From Microvirga sp. 3-52 (lineage in GTDB: Bacteria; Pseudomonadota; Alphaproteobacteria; Rhizobiales; Beijerinckiaceae): 64,000 nt of DNA. The translations under genes were made by a program, and so were the position numbers. Positions 20,501 through 28,162 of this stretch are shown one piece after another. The DNA lies in contig NZ_JAHAMK010000009.1 in the NCBI RefSeq assembly GCF_018383585.1, forward strand, positions 1 to 64,000. The letters are read 5' to 3'. The stretch's first letter is position 1. The number at the start of each line of letters is the position of its first letter. Under the pieces are notes generated by a model that saw only the letters and a list, made by a program, of their open reading frames with translations, was not told the origin of the DNA and ran no database searches.

Positions 20501-20972
20501 CCGCCTGCACGGGCGAGAACGAGAGCGATCCGTCGCGGTTGACGAGGACCCTCACCTGCAGGTCACGCACCTCGATCGCCTTGGGCTGAAGGTTGGCGGT
20601 CAGGAGCGAGGTGAGATCGACGCTGAAGATCGCATAAGGGGCCCGCAGCACGAGATCGCCGCCGGGCGCCCGAATGTCGAGCCCGTTCGCCCGCAGGGCC
20701 GGAGAACCGTCGTGCAGCTCGATGGCCGTATTCCGCAACGTCACGTTCCAGCCGGGCCCGATGCGCGCCGCCAAGGCTTCCGCGACCCGTTCGGGCAGGC
20801 GTCCGAAGCTCATCGGAGCCGCCGAGAGACGCAGATAAAGCAGGCCGAGCGCGGCAAGCACAAAGACGACAAGCCCAAGCTTCACATAGAGAGTGCCACG
20901 AAGAACGCGCTTGAGGAGGCTCCGCTTGACCGGGTCTCGCCGGGACAACGTGGTACGAAATGGCAGCTTCAT
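17508..20972 (-). CDS. AsmA-like/DUF3971 envelope protein (YhdP-type)
   Basis: A 1154-residue protein with one N-terminal transmembrane anchor (about 30-50, LGLVVFVLAALGLLYLRLSA) and a very long repetitive beta-rich periplasmic part. The middle resembles DUF3971. The last 250 residues (GGDLILQLATG, FVPAYGLNNVFAQVPLFGP, LFAVNFRLNGPASSPSLTVNPLSAVAPG cut into shorter blocks) resemble the AsmA C-terminal domain. This family, including TamB and YhdP, is thought to bridge inner and outer membranes for phospholipid transport. The exact role here is inference. Confidence 0.85.
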   Translation of the reverse strand: MKLPFRTTLSRRDPVKRSLLKRVLRGTLYVKLGLVVFVLAALGLLYLRLSAAPMSFGRLPERVAEALAARIGPGWNVTLRNTAIELHDGSPALRANGLDIRAPGGDLVLRAPYAIFSVDLTSLLTANLQPKAIEVRDLQVRVLVNRDGSLSFSPVQAAESEPGALPAPVAPEPSREAAASLALDANGPSPVSGVVGSLLELIVGPGSVLNSLGQAELTNARLVFVDADGRERARFQRVDAAFDWTENGGRQFAATVEGDQGPWRLNGDAVADGNGAYRAGVVANEVPIKDILLLAGASDLPAATDLEFSGRFDIAYADGRIAELKTRLASNAGTFQIEDKDTSPFPVERATIEAQWVEAEKALELQELGLQGGNTNLRLQGRLATPMADKPWRLFLGGRDIVWSGAAAGDRPLQVSEFAADLSGPDGVTINSVTLKGPELSARISGLLGASADPKALNLNVRAEKTNIRSALRIWPEAVAPPVRKFLVSNLKAGTLDSIDLKVAMSGEDIAKAVTGGPTPDESLKIDFAISDGVLQVADGLPPISGMNVNGHVTGKKVGVRASTGLVQMADNRSLDASDGAFILDNYWDDNALARIDFRLTGGADGLGALLLEPRIKEIAGFNIDPATMKGKTDLRVGIGLAVHDIPAFADLPLRVSGTVNDFGVDKFFGKDRLEGADLAIAYDRGDLVVKGDGKLAGNPAAIDLHKNKQGGQASVAFFLDEAARSRRGLSFGTQLTGTIGLKASLPLGASAPSNILVEADLAKAGVDQLIPGWVKPVGRPGKLTFTMVEGPSHEIRDLQLDSGSVQLKGNATLSSEGSLEKAELSTFKLSPGDDMLAQIERASNVYKVAIRGNVGDARPFVKGGAGSSASGRNAPSQKDAKDFDLDLSLNILTGYNEEAITNAVIKASVRKDNLRQLDMKGRLGATDIVGRTLPDAGGPVVILQAEDAGALLRFTDVYRRMSGGDLILQLATGDGPQAGHVILRSFALVNEPALRRIIPTQTQIIAGQDKAGNPQAVRVDVNEVQFAKARLEFTRNAGRLDFKDAAIWGNQIGFTLGGFIDYARDRLDITGTFVPAYGLNNVFAQVPLFGPLLGGSQYEGLFAVNFRLNGPASSPSLTVNPLSAVAPGFLRKLFGVGAGAEPQTGSLPTVPER

Positions 20973-21239
20973 TCTTGTGACGTTGGATAATCCGGTTCTT
21001 GCGCTCGGGCGCTCATCAGGGAATCAGAGATAGAGACCTTAACCGTCTCGGGAGACCCCCGCGACTGTCCCTTTCAGTCGTGCACACGAGCGCTTCGTGC
21101 AGAAAAGTGGTCCTGGTTTCCGGTACGCACGATGCGCTTCTAGATGCAAGCATCGGATTGATCCCAAAGTGGAGACCATTATTGGCCCGGTGCTGTAGAG
21201 ATTTCCAATCAGTATATTCCGCCAAAAGGAAGGCGACTC

Positions 21240-21707
21240 ATGTCTCTTAGCATCGGAACCAAAGCTCCGCCCTTCTCCCTGCCTGCGACAGATGGTCGGG
21301 AAATCAGCCTCGACGGCCTGAAAGGCCGCAAGGTCGCGCTGTTTTTCTACCCCAAGGATAATACCAGCGGCTGCACGCTCGAAGCGAAAGACTTCCAGGC
21401 CCTCAAGCAGGATTTCGCCGCCGCCGACACGGAGGTCGTCGGCGTCTCTCCGGATTCCTTGAAGAGCCACGATCGGTTCCGGAACAAGTACGGCCTCGAC
21501 TTCGCCCTCGCCTCCGATGAAGCGAAGACGGTTCTGGAAGCCTATGGCATCTGGATTCAGAAGAGCATGTTCGGCCACAAATACATGGGGGTGGAGCGCA
21601 CGACCGTGCTGATCGACCGGGAGGGCAAGATCGCCCGGGTCTGGAACAAGGTGAAGGTGCCGGGCCATGCCAAGGAGGTGCTGGCGGCGGCGCTGGCCTT
21701 GGAATAG
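21240..21707 (+). CDS. bcp: Thioredoxin-dependent peroxiredoxin, BCP/PrxQ type
   Basis: A 155-residue peroxiredoxin. The peroxidatic cysteine sits in YPKDNTSGCTLEAKDF (near residue 45). The usual PrxQ resolving cysteine five residues later is replaced (Ala in EAKDF), so this is a 1-Cys-like or alternative-resolving variant. The C terminus VERTTVLIDREGKIARVW is canonical. It reduces hydroperoxides in the cytosol using thioredoxin or another thiol. The start MSLSIGTKAPPF has AAGGAAGG-like spacing upstream. Confidence 0.92.
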   Translation: MSLSIGTKAPPFSLPATDGREISLDGLKGRKVALFFYPKDNTSGCTLEAKDFQALKQDFAAADTEVVGVSPDSLKSHDRFRNKYGLDFALASDEAKTVLEAYGIWIQKSMFGHKYMGVERTTVLIDREGKIARVWNKVKVPGHAKEVLAAALALE

Positions 21708-21751
21708 GAAATGCCATACGATCGCAATGAAATTTCATTTATGTTTTAGAG

Positions 21752-22410
21752 TTGCAGATCCAAGCCCCTTTCCCACCTAATGTTGCAATGCCTGACTACA
21801 AAGCCGTCCTCTCGGGTCAAAGCTGGAATGCTCTCTCCAGTCTCAGGGCCAACAAGAAGCCGGCCTTCCTGACCTATACCTTCAATGGTCCGCAGTGGGG
21901 CTCCACGAAGTTCGATGGTGCAGACAAGGCCATGGCGTGCAAAACCTTGAAGATGTGGGGCGACGCTTCAGGCATCCGATTCCTTGAGGTCAAGGGTAAA
22001 GATGCTGAGCTGACGTTCCAATGGAAGTGGGAGTTTGGAGATTTTTCCGGCCGGGCCGAATTCCCGAAACTTGAGCGGGAGACTTTCAATGATGAAGGTG
22101 TCGTTCGGCACAAGGATGGCGGCAGCATCGACCTCGACGCTCGTTACCGCCCGGAACTCAGGGCACATAATCGATACTTCGTTCAATGGGAGCGACGATG
22201 TCGATCTTTCGCACCCTTGAGAAAGGCGACTTGAGCCCGTGGGCGCTTGTCACAGGAACGGCCGCGATTGATGCGGACACTAGGATAGTCTTCAGTCTGG
22301 AGGGCCAATTTCTCTCTCACGATCCGGACGGCTCTGGCCCTCTGGCCGCAGTGCGCTTTGCGAACGTCAAAGGGACGACGCCCAGCTTCTCCGATTTCCT
22401 TATCGTGTAG
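21752..22410 (+). pseudogene. Degraded RTX metalloprotease-like gene (serralysin-type ends, no catalytic centre)
   Basis: From the ATG at 21788 one frame reads MPDYKAVLSGQSWNALSSLR, FLTYTFNG and KTLKMWGDASGIRFLEV, which resembles the start of M10 serralysin-like proteases. A second frame near 22143-22218 reads NSGHIIDTSFNGSDDVDLSHP, and a third (22215-22410) reads TAAIDADTRIVFS, SHDPDGSGPLAAVRFANV and PSFSDFLIV, a normal RTX-protease C terminus. The zinc motif HExxHxxGxxH and the RTX repeats are missing. The pieces lie in three frames, so this is an internally deleted, frameshifted remnant. Confidence 0.65.
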
Positions 22411-22429
22411 ATGACCATCTGCAGAGAAT

Positions 22430-22458
22430 AAGGCCCGCTCCTTGGTCGAGCGGGCCTT
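22430..22458. terminator. Intrinsic terminator-like hairpin at the prfB 3' end
   Basis: AAGGCCCGCTC (22430-22440) pairs perfectly with GAGCGGGCCTT (22448-22458) across a 7-nt loop, giving an 11-bp stem. On the minus strand it follows the prfB stop by 6 bp and is trailed by ATTCTC. U-richness is modest on both sides, and it could act in both directions. Confidence 0.65.
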
Positions 22459-22464
22459 CTCGTC

Positions 22465-23593
22465 CTAATCGATATCCTCGACCTCCGCCTCGCCGCCGTA
22501 GACGCGCTGGGCGAGGGAGGCTTCCATGAAGGGATCGAGGTCACCGTCGAGCACGTCCTGCGGGCTCGTCGACTGAGCGCCGGTGCGCAGGTCCTTCACC
22601 ATCTGGTAGGGCTGGAGCACGTAGGAGCGGATCTGGTGACCCCAGCCGATATCCGTCTTGGCGGCGGCTTCCGCACTGGCCTTCTCCTCGCGCTTCTTCA
22701 GCTCGGCCTCGTAAAGGCGGGCGCGCAGCATGTTCCAGGCGGTCGCCCGGTTCTTATGCTGGGAGCGCTCCTGCTGACAGGCTACGACGATGCCGCTGGG
22801 AATATGCGTGATGCGCACCGCCGAGTCGGTGGTGTTCACGTGCTGGCCGCCCGCGCCCGAGGAGCGGAACGTATCGATGCGGCAGTCGGATTCCTTGATC
22901 TCGATGTTGATGCGGTCGTCCACCACCGGATAGACCCACACGGACGCGAAGCTCGTATGGCGGCGGGCATTGGAGTCATAGGGCGAGATGCGCACCAGCC
23001 GGTGCACGCCGGACTCGGTCTTGAGCCAGCCATAGGCGTTGAGACCCTTGATCAGGAGCGTGGCGCTCTTGATGCCGGCCTCTTCGCCGTCGGTGATTTC
23101 GAGAAGCTCGACCTTGTACTTCCGGCGCTCGGCCCAGCGGGCATACATGCGCTGGAGCATGTTGGCCCAGTCCTGGCTTTCCGTGCCGCCGGCGCCCGAA
23201 TGCACTTCCACATAGGTGTCGTTGGCATCCGCCTCGCCCGAGAGCAGGGTCTCGACCTGGCGGCGGGCCGCCTCGGCCTGAAGGCTGCGGATGGTCGACT
23301 CGCCCTCCTGGATCGTGGCTTCGTCCTCTTCGGCTTCGCCGAGCTCGATCAGGGTGATGGCATCCTCGAGATCCTGCTCGAGACGTTTCACGGCCGATAT
23401 CTGGTCTTCGAGGGACGTGCGCTCGCGCATGATCTTCTGCGCGGCGTCCGCATCGTTCCAGAGGTTGGGATCCTCGGCCTGCGCGTTTAGTTCCGCGAGG
23501 CGTCGCTGGGCAGTATCCCAGTCAAAGATGCCTCCTCAGCAGCCCGACTGACTGCTTGGTCTCTTCTACGAGATGTTGAATTTCGGCGCGCAT
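22465..23593 (-). CDS. prfB: Peptide chain release factor 2, with programmed +1 frameshift
   Basis: Frame 0 starts at the ATG at 23593 ([20 protein letters not shown]...) and ends after 23 codons at TGA (23524-23522). The stop lies in AGGAGG-CAT-CTT-TGA-C, the classic RF2 frameshift cassette with an internal Shine-Dalgarno sequence 3 nt before CTT. After slipping +1 at CTT, the frame reads [18 protein letters not shown] and continues to 22465, about 375 residues in total. The GGQ motif is in [12 protein letters not shown]. The stop-codon recognition loop reads [10 protein letters not shown] (SPF in enterobacteria). It terminates translation at UGA and UAA and autoregulates through the UGA. 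A plain ORF call would miss the first 55 residues. Confidence 0.95.
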
Positions 23594-23660
23594 CGTTTCT
23601 TTGCTGTCCGTCCGTGTGATGGCAGGGTCTTAGAAGGACTGCCGCCGGGTGTCAAAGGAA

Positions 23661-23745
23661 CTCCGCCCTCGAGACAACGGATTGCCCCGCGACCGATGCT
23701 TCAGCCGAAGAGCAATCCGTTTCCGTTATTGGGAGGGCGGTTTTT
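23661..23745 (+). ncRNA. Candidate small structured RNA between prfB and the PBP gene
   Basis: An outer stem, CCGCCCTC (23663-23670) with GAGGGCGG (23733-23740), encloses a perfect 10-bp stem, AACGGATTGC (23676-23685) with GCAATCCGTT (23712-23721). That in turn encloses a small CTTC-AGCC-GAAG hairpin. The outer stem is followed on the plus strand by TTTTTAT, as in a terminator. Both flanking genes are on the minus strand, so a plus-strand terminator has no coding gene to serve. I could not identify a promoter or a known family. Confidence 0.35.
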
Positions 23746-23763
23746 ATATGGGTAAGGAAGCGG

Positions 23764-26235
23764 TCAATACAATCCGCCGGTGCCCACGCCCACAGCCTGC
23801 CGGGGTACCCCCGGCGCGCCCTGATACTCGACCTGCGGAGCCTCTTCGGGCTCCGGCGGCACGTATTCTGGCGGGGCTTGGCCGGGCTTGAAGGCTTCGA
23901 GGATGGTGCCGCCGCCCTCGCCGCCTGCCCGGGTGCCGGTGGCGGCATTGACGCGGATGAGCTTGATGCCGGCGGGCACACGGAACGGCGTCGCAGGCTT
24001 GTCCTTGAGTGCCAGCTGCATGAAGTCGCGGAACACGGGCGCCGCGTACTGGCCGGCCGTCGCCGCGTTGCCGAGAGACTTCGGCTGGTCGTAGCCGAGA
24101 AACACGCCGACGGCGAGATCGGGCGAGAAGCCGACGAACCAAACGTCCTTGGCGTCGTTGGTGGTGCCGGTCTTGCCGGCGAGCGGCTTGCCGACCGCCT
24201 TGACCGACTGCGCCGTGCCGCGCTGGACCACGCCTTCGAGGATCGAGGTCATCTGGTAGGCGGTGAGCGGATCGAGCACCTGCTCGCGGGTCTCGGTCAG
24301 CTTGGGCGCAGCACCGCCATCCCACTTCTCCGCGTTGCAGGTCGCGCATTTGCGGTCGTCGTGGCGGTAGATCGTCCGGCCGTTGCGGTCCTGGATCTGG
24401 TCGATCAGAGTCGGTTTGATGCGGCGCCCGCCATTGACGAACATGGAGTAGGCCGCCGTCATGCGCATGACCGTGGTCTCGCCGGCGCCGAGCGACATGG
24501 AGAGCAGCGGAAGCATGTCGTCATAGACGCCGAAGCGGCGGGCATATTCCGAGATGGCCGGCATGCCGACCTCGTTGGCGAGGCGCACCGTCATCAGATT
24601 CTTGGAATGCTCGACGCCGTAGCGCAGCGTCCGCAAGCCGCCCGACTTGCCGTCGTAGTTCGACGGGGCCCAGGCCGCCTGGCCGGGACCCATATCGAGC
24701 ACGAAGGGCGAATCCATGATCTGGTTCGAAGGCGTATAGCCGTTGTCGAGGGCCGTCGCATAGACGATGGGCTTGAACGACGAGCCCGGCTGGCGCATGG
24801 CCTGGATCGCCCGGTTGAACTCGCTCTGATCGTAGGAGAAGCCGCCCACCATGGCGTGGACGCGGCCCGTATTGGGGTCCATGGCAACGATGGCGCCTGA
24901 GATTTCGGGGATCTGGCGCAGGCGGAACTGGCCCGGTTTGTCGGTCACCGGCTCCACATAGACCACGTCGCCCACGGAAACGGCGCGCTCGACGGGCCGG
25001 CGGGTCCATTTCGCGCCATCGGCCGTCACGGTGCCCGTCTCGCGGTCCTTAACCATCTGTCCGGATGCCTCGCGCTTGGGCTGCAGACCGATCTTGGCCT
25101 GCCCGCGCGCGACCTCGAGCACGACGGCCAGACGCCAGGGCTGCACGTCGGCCATCGCCGGCACTTCCGAGAGCGCCAGGCCCCACTCGCGGCCCGAAAG
25201 GTCGATCTTCTGGTGGGCGCCGCGCCAGCCGCGCGCCTCGTCGAAGCGCACGAGACCATCGACCAGGGACTTGCGAGCCATGGCCTGCATCTTGGGATCA
25301 AGGGTCGAACGGATGAGCAGACCGCCCTCGTAGAGGGTCTCCTCGCCGTAGCGCTCGGCGATGTCGCGCCGTACGCCCTCGGCAAAGTAGCCCGAGGCGA
25401 TGCTGTTCGGGGAGACCACGCGTGGCTTGACGTTGAGCGGCTCCTTCTGGGCCTCCTCGGCAGCCTCCTTCGAGATGTAGCCGTTGGTGGCCATGCGCTC
25501 GATCACCCAGTTCCGGCGCTCCACGGCGGCCTTGCGCTGGCGGAATGGATGGTAGTTGTTCGGCCCCTTGGGCAGGGCCGCGATATAGGCGGCCTCGGCG
25601 ATGGTCAGTTCGTGGATCGACTTGCCGAAATAGTCGAGCGCTGCGGCCGCGATGCCATGCAGGTTGCGGCCCGGAGTCAGGGTGCCGAGGAAGATCTCGT
25701 TGAGATAGAGCTCGAGGATCTTGTCCTTGGAAAAGGTCGATTCCATCCGCAGGGCGATCAGCGCCTCGCGGATCTTGCGCTCATAGCTCCGCTCGTTGCC
25801 GACGAGGAAGTTCTTGGCCACCTGCTGGGTGATCGTCGAGGCGCCCTGCTCGCGCGTTCCGCCAGAGCGGAGATTGACCACCACGGCGCGCACGAGGCCC
25901 TCGGGATCGATACCGACATGCTTGTAGAAATTCTTGTCCTCGGCGGAGAGGAAAGCATCGATCACCAGCTTGGGCACTGCCTGGATAGGCACGTAGAGCC
26001 GGCGCTCGCGGGCATATTCGGCGATGAGGCTGCCGTCGGCCGCATGGATGCGGGTCATCACCGGCGGCTCGTAGGTGGCGAGCTGGGCGTGATCCGGCAG
26101 ATCCTTCGAGTAGAACCAGAATCCATAGGCGAGCCCGACGGCGCCGATCAGGAAGAAGATCGCTCCAACGCTGAAGAGAAAGCCGAAAAGTCGTAGGACG
26201 AAGCGCATCCGAAGGTGTTCCATGACGGCGCCCAT
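23764..26235 (-). CDS. mrcA: Class A penicillin-binding protein 1A (transglycosylase/transpeptidase)
   Basis: An 823-residue bifunctional peptidoglycan synthase. A single N-terminal membrane anchor (about 15-45) precedes the GT51 domain, with catalytic Glu in FLSAEDKNFYKH and the block GASTITQQVAKNFL. An OB-like insert follows. The transpeptidase domain has the SxxK serine in PGSSFKPIVYAT, SKN in GVEHSKNLMTV, and KTG in LAGKTGTTNDAKDVW. The Pro/Glu-rich C-terminal tail is unremarkable. ATG options at 26235, 26223 and 26208 all lead into the same anchor. It lies upstream of prfB and behind the amidase gene, the usual rhizobial order. Confidence 0.94.
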   Translation of the reverse strand: MGAVMEHLRMRFVLRLFGFLFSVGAIFFLIGAVGLAYGFWFYSKDLPDHAQLATYEPPVMTRIHAADGSLIAEYARERRLYVPIQAVPKLVIDAFLSAEDKNFYKHVGIDPEGLVRAVVVNLRSGGTREQGASTITQQVAKNFLVGNERSYERKIREALIALRMESTFSKDKILELYLNEIFLGTLTPGRNLHGIAAAALDYFGKSIHELTIAEAAYIAALPKGPNNYHPFRQRKAAVERRNWVIERMATNGYISKEAAEEAQKEPLNVKPRVVSPNSIASGYFAEGVRRDIAERYGEETLYEGGLLIRSTLDPKMQAMARKSLVDGLVRFDEARGWRGAHQKIDLSGREWGLALSEVPAMADVQPWRLAVVLEVARGQAKIGLQPKREASGQMVKDRETGTVTADGAKWTRRPVERAVSVGDVVYVEPVTDKPGQFRLRQIPEISGAIVAMDPNTGRVHAMVGGFSYDQSEFNRAIQAMRQPGSSFKPIVYATALDNGYTPSNQIMDSPFVLDMGPGQAAWAPSNYDGKSGGLRTLRYGVEHSKNLMTVRLANEVGMPAISEYARRFGVYDDMLPLLSMSLGAGETTVMRMTAAYSMFVNGGRRIKPTLIDQIQDRNGRTIYRHDDRKCATCNAEKWDGGAAPKLTETREQVLDPLTAYQMTSILEGVVQRGTAQSVKAVGKPLAGKTGTTNDAKDVWFVGFSPDLAVGVFLGYDQPKSLGNAATAGQYAAPVFRDFMQLALKDKPATPFRVPAGIKLIRVNAATGTRAGGEGGGTILEAFKPGQAPPEYVPPEPEEAPQVEYQGAPGVPRQAVGVGTGGLY

Positions 26236-26311
26236 GGCGCCTGTTTATGCAGATCTTGAAACGCGGACCCTCGTTACCCGATGAATCGCGCCCCCGCTAT
26301 CCACACTGTAT

Positions 26312-27556
26312 CTATGGTAAAACTGCGGCAGTGCCCCTGCGGGCGAACCGCGCGGCGAAAAAGCGATCCACGGCGACGGACATGGCCGAGACCATTTTGG
26401 CCCGCCACTCCTCCGACATCAACAGGTCGAGGTCCTTCTGGCTCGACAGATAGCCAAGTTCGACGAGGACGGAGGGCACGTCGTGGGCCCGCAGCACCTG
26501 GAAGCGTGCCTGCCGGTGGGGGTTCTTGTTGAGGCGGGCAACGGAATCGAACTCACCGACGAGACGGCCGGCGAAATTGTGGGAGAAGCCCCGTGTTTCC
26601 CTAAGGGTAAGTTCCATCAGAATGTCCGAGACATCGTCCGGCATGTCGACCGATTCGACGCCTGCCACCGCATCCGCCTTGTTTTCGCGGTCGGCGAGGC
26701 GGGCGGAATCCGCGTCGGATGCCCGTTCGGACCCGGTATAGACCGTCAGTCCCCTCACCTCCTGGCCGCCCGAGATCGAATCCGCATGGACGGAGATGAA
26801 GAGGTCGGCCTGAGCCGCTCGGGCGGCACGCACCCGGTCGCCGAGGGAGACGAACACATCCTGGTCTCGGGTCATGATGATCTTGTAGCGGCCGCTGTCC
26901 TCAAGCTTCTTCCGCAGTCGCTGGGCGAAGGAGAGAACGAGATCCTTCTCAAGGATACTGCCCGATGAAGCATTCGCGCCCGGATCGATTCCGCCGTGGC
27001 CGGGATCGATCATGATGACCGGTCGGGCATCCTTGGTCTCCTGTGCGAGGGGCGCGGCCGAAGCCTCCTTCGCCGCCGGGTTTTCGACAGCCGCCCTGCG
27101 GAATTCCTCGCGCTCGGTGCGGGAGAGTTCGATGGTCAGGATCGTCGCGGCGCCCGTGGCGTCCGGTGCGGTCGTCATCCCGGAGACCATTGCCGGCTGC
27201 GTGAGTTCCATCACCACCCGGGACCGGCCCGGAGCGAAGAGACCGTAGCGGTAGGACGCGATAAGGCCTTCCCTGCTGCGCCCGGCCTCCTGGGGGAGAT
27301 GGAAAGCCACCTCCGGCAGGTCGATGATGACCCGGTCCGGGCGTTCCATCAGAGACACCTGGGCCGTCACCGCCTTCGACAGGGTAACCTTGAAACGGGT
27401 TTTCGCCCCGTCCGATTCGACCGCAACGGCGGCGGCTATGGCGGGCGAGCCAGCCTTTGCACCCTCTCCGGCCGCATGGGCGTGCCCCGACCACGCGGCC
27501 ACGAGGGACGCCATGAGGCACATGCTGATAATGCGGATATATGGGATGAAGGGCAT
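26312..27556 (-). CDS. amiC: N-acetylmuramoyl-L-alanine amidase with AMIN domain (AmiC type)
   Basis: A 414-residue exported amidase. A signal peptide (about 1-29, ending in HAHAAG) is followed by an AMIN localisation domain (about 45-155) and an Amidase_3 catalytic domain from about 180. Zinc-ligand motifs are visible: PVIMIDPGHGGIDPGA, the Glu in LEKDLVLSFAQRL, SVHADS, and the second catalytic Glu in LVELGYLS. It cleaves the peptide stem from glycan strands during cell separation. The gene runs toward mrcA with a 76-bp gap, and the two may be co-transcribed. It diverges from rne across a 606-bp gap. Confidence 0.92.
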   Translation of the reverse strand: MPFIPYIRIISMCLMASLVAAWSGHAHAAGEGAKAGSPAIAAAVAVESDGAKTRFKVTLSKAVTAQVSLMERPDRVIIDLPEVAFHLPQEAGRSREGLIASYRYGLFAPGRSRVVMELTQPAMVSGMTTAPDATGAATILTIELSRTEREEFRRAAVENPAAKEASAAPLAQETKDARPVIMIDPGHGGIDPGANASSGSILEKDLVLSFAQRLRKKLEDSGRYKIIMTRDQDVFVSLGDRVRAARAAQADLFISVHADSISGGQEVRGLTVYTGSERASDADSARLADRENKADAVAGVESVDMPDDVSDILMELTLRETRGFSHNFAGRLVGEFDSVARLNKNPHRQARFQVLRAHDVPSVLVELGYLSSQKDLDLLMSEEWRAKMVSAMSVAVDRFFAARFARRGTAAVLP

Positions 27557-28162
27557 CGGTGATCGCTGAGAGTTTTAGCGTCCTTCCTATACTGATAGAC
27601 GGCCTTTGGTTAACGGAACCTCACGTCGCACGGCGGTTTAATGAGACTCTGTTGCATTCAAGGCACAGTGACACAAGATCTTGCCAAATGCCCCAATCGC
27701 TCTGTAATGATCTTGATCCCGTCCGGCATGGCCGAATCTGACGGCGGATCCGGAGGAGACGGTTGTGTTGACCGATCCTTCAGGAGACCCGTCACCCTCG
27801 ACAGGCTCACGGACAGGACCATATGGCGACGCTTGTCGCCACTCGCCGATGGCCGGCTTCCGGTCCATCGATATCTACGAAAGGGCCGTGTCGAATGGTT
27901 GCGCACGCGAAGTCAGCTTTGACCTTCGTTTCTGCACCGTTTGAATCGCGCGTTTCATCCCGCGCACGCCCAAGCTCCACCCTTTCCGGCCAAGAGCCGG
28001 CCCAATTCAACCCAGAATGCGCCCGCATGCGGCGCACGATGGCGATCGACAGCACTCCTAACGCAATTTCAGCCCGCCGCCCTTACCTGCGGCGTGCCCA
28101 TCCGCCCACAATGCGGCCCCTGCCTCAGGTCCTGCCCTCGATCGCCATGTCGAGAGTTCAAC
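27557..28162 (+). promoter_or_regulatory. Long structured 5' leader of the RNase E gene
   Basis: 606 bases separate the amidase start from the rne start. The region contains several stable stem-loops: TGGCGAC-GCTT-GTCGCCA (27824-27841), CGATGG...CCATCG with an inner CCGG/CCGG stem (27847-27870), GCGCG...CGCGC, CCGGC-CAAGA-GCCGG, and CTCGA...TCGAG (ending about 28154) just before the ATG. Long structured leaders mediate RNase E autoregulation in enterics; the same role here is inference. The reading frame open from 27941 is not protein-like before 28163. Confidence 0.45.

Noticed and set aside
26521-26545. tRNA T-arm-like string inside the amidase gene (GGAATCGAACTC)
   Set aside because: It lies in conserved coding sequence and lacks the remaining cloverleaf.
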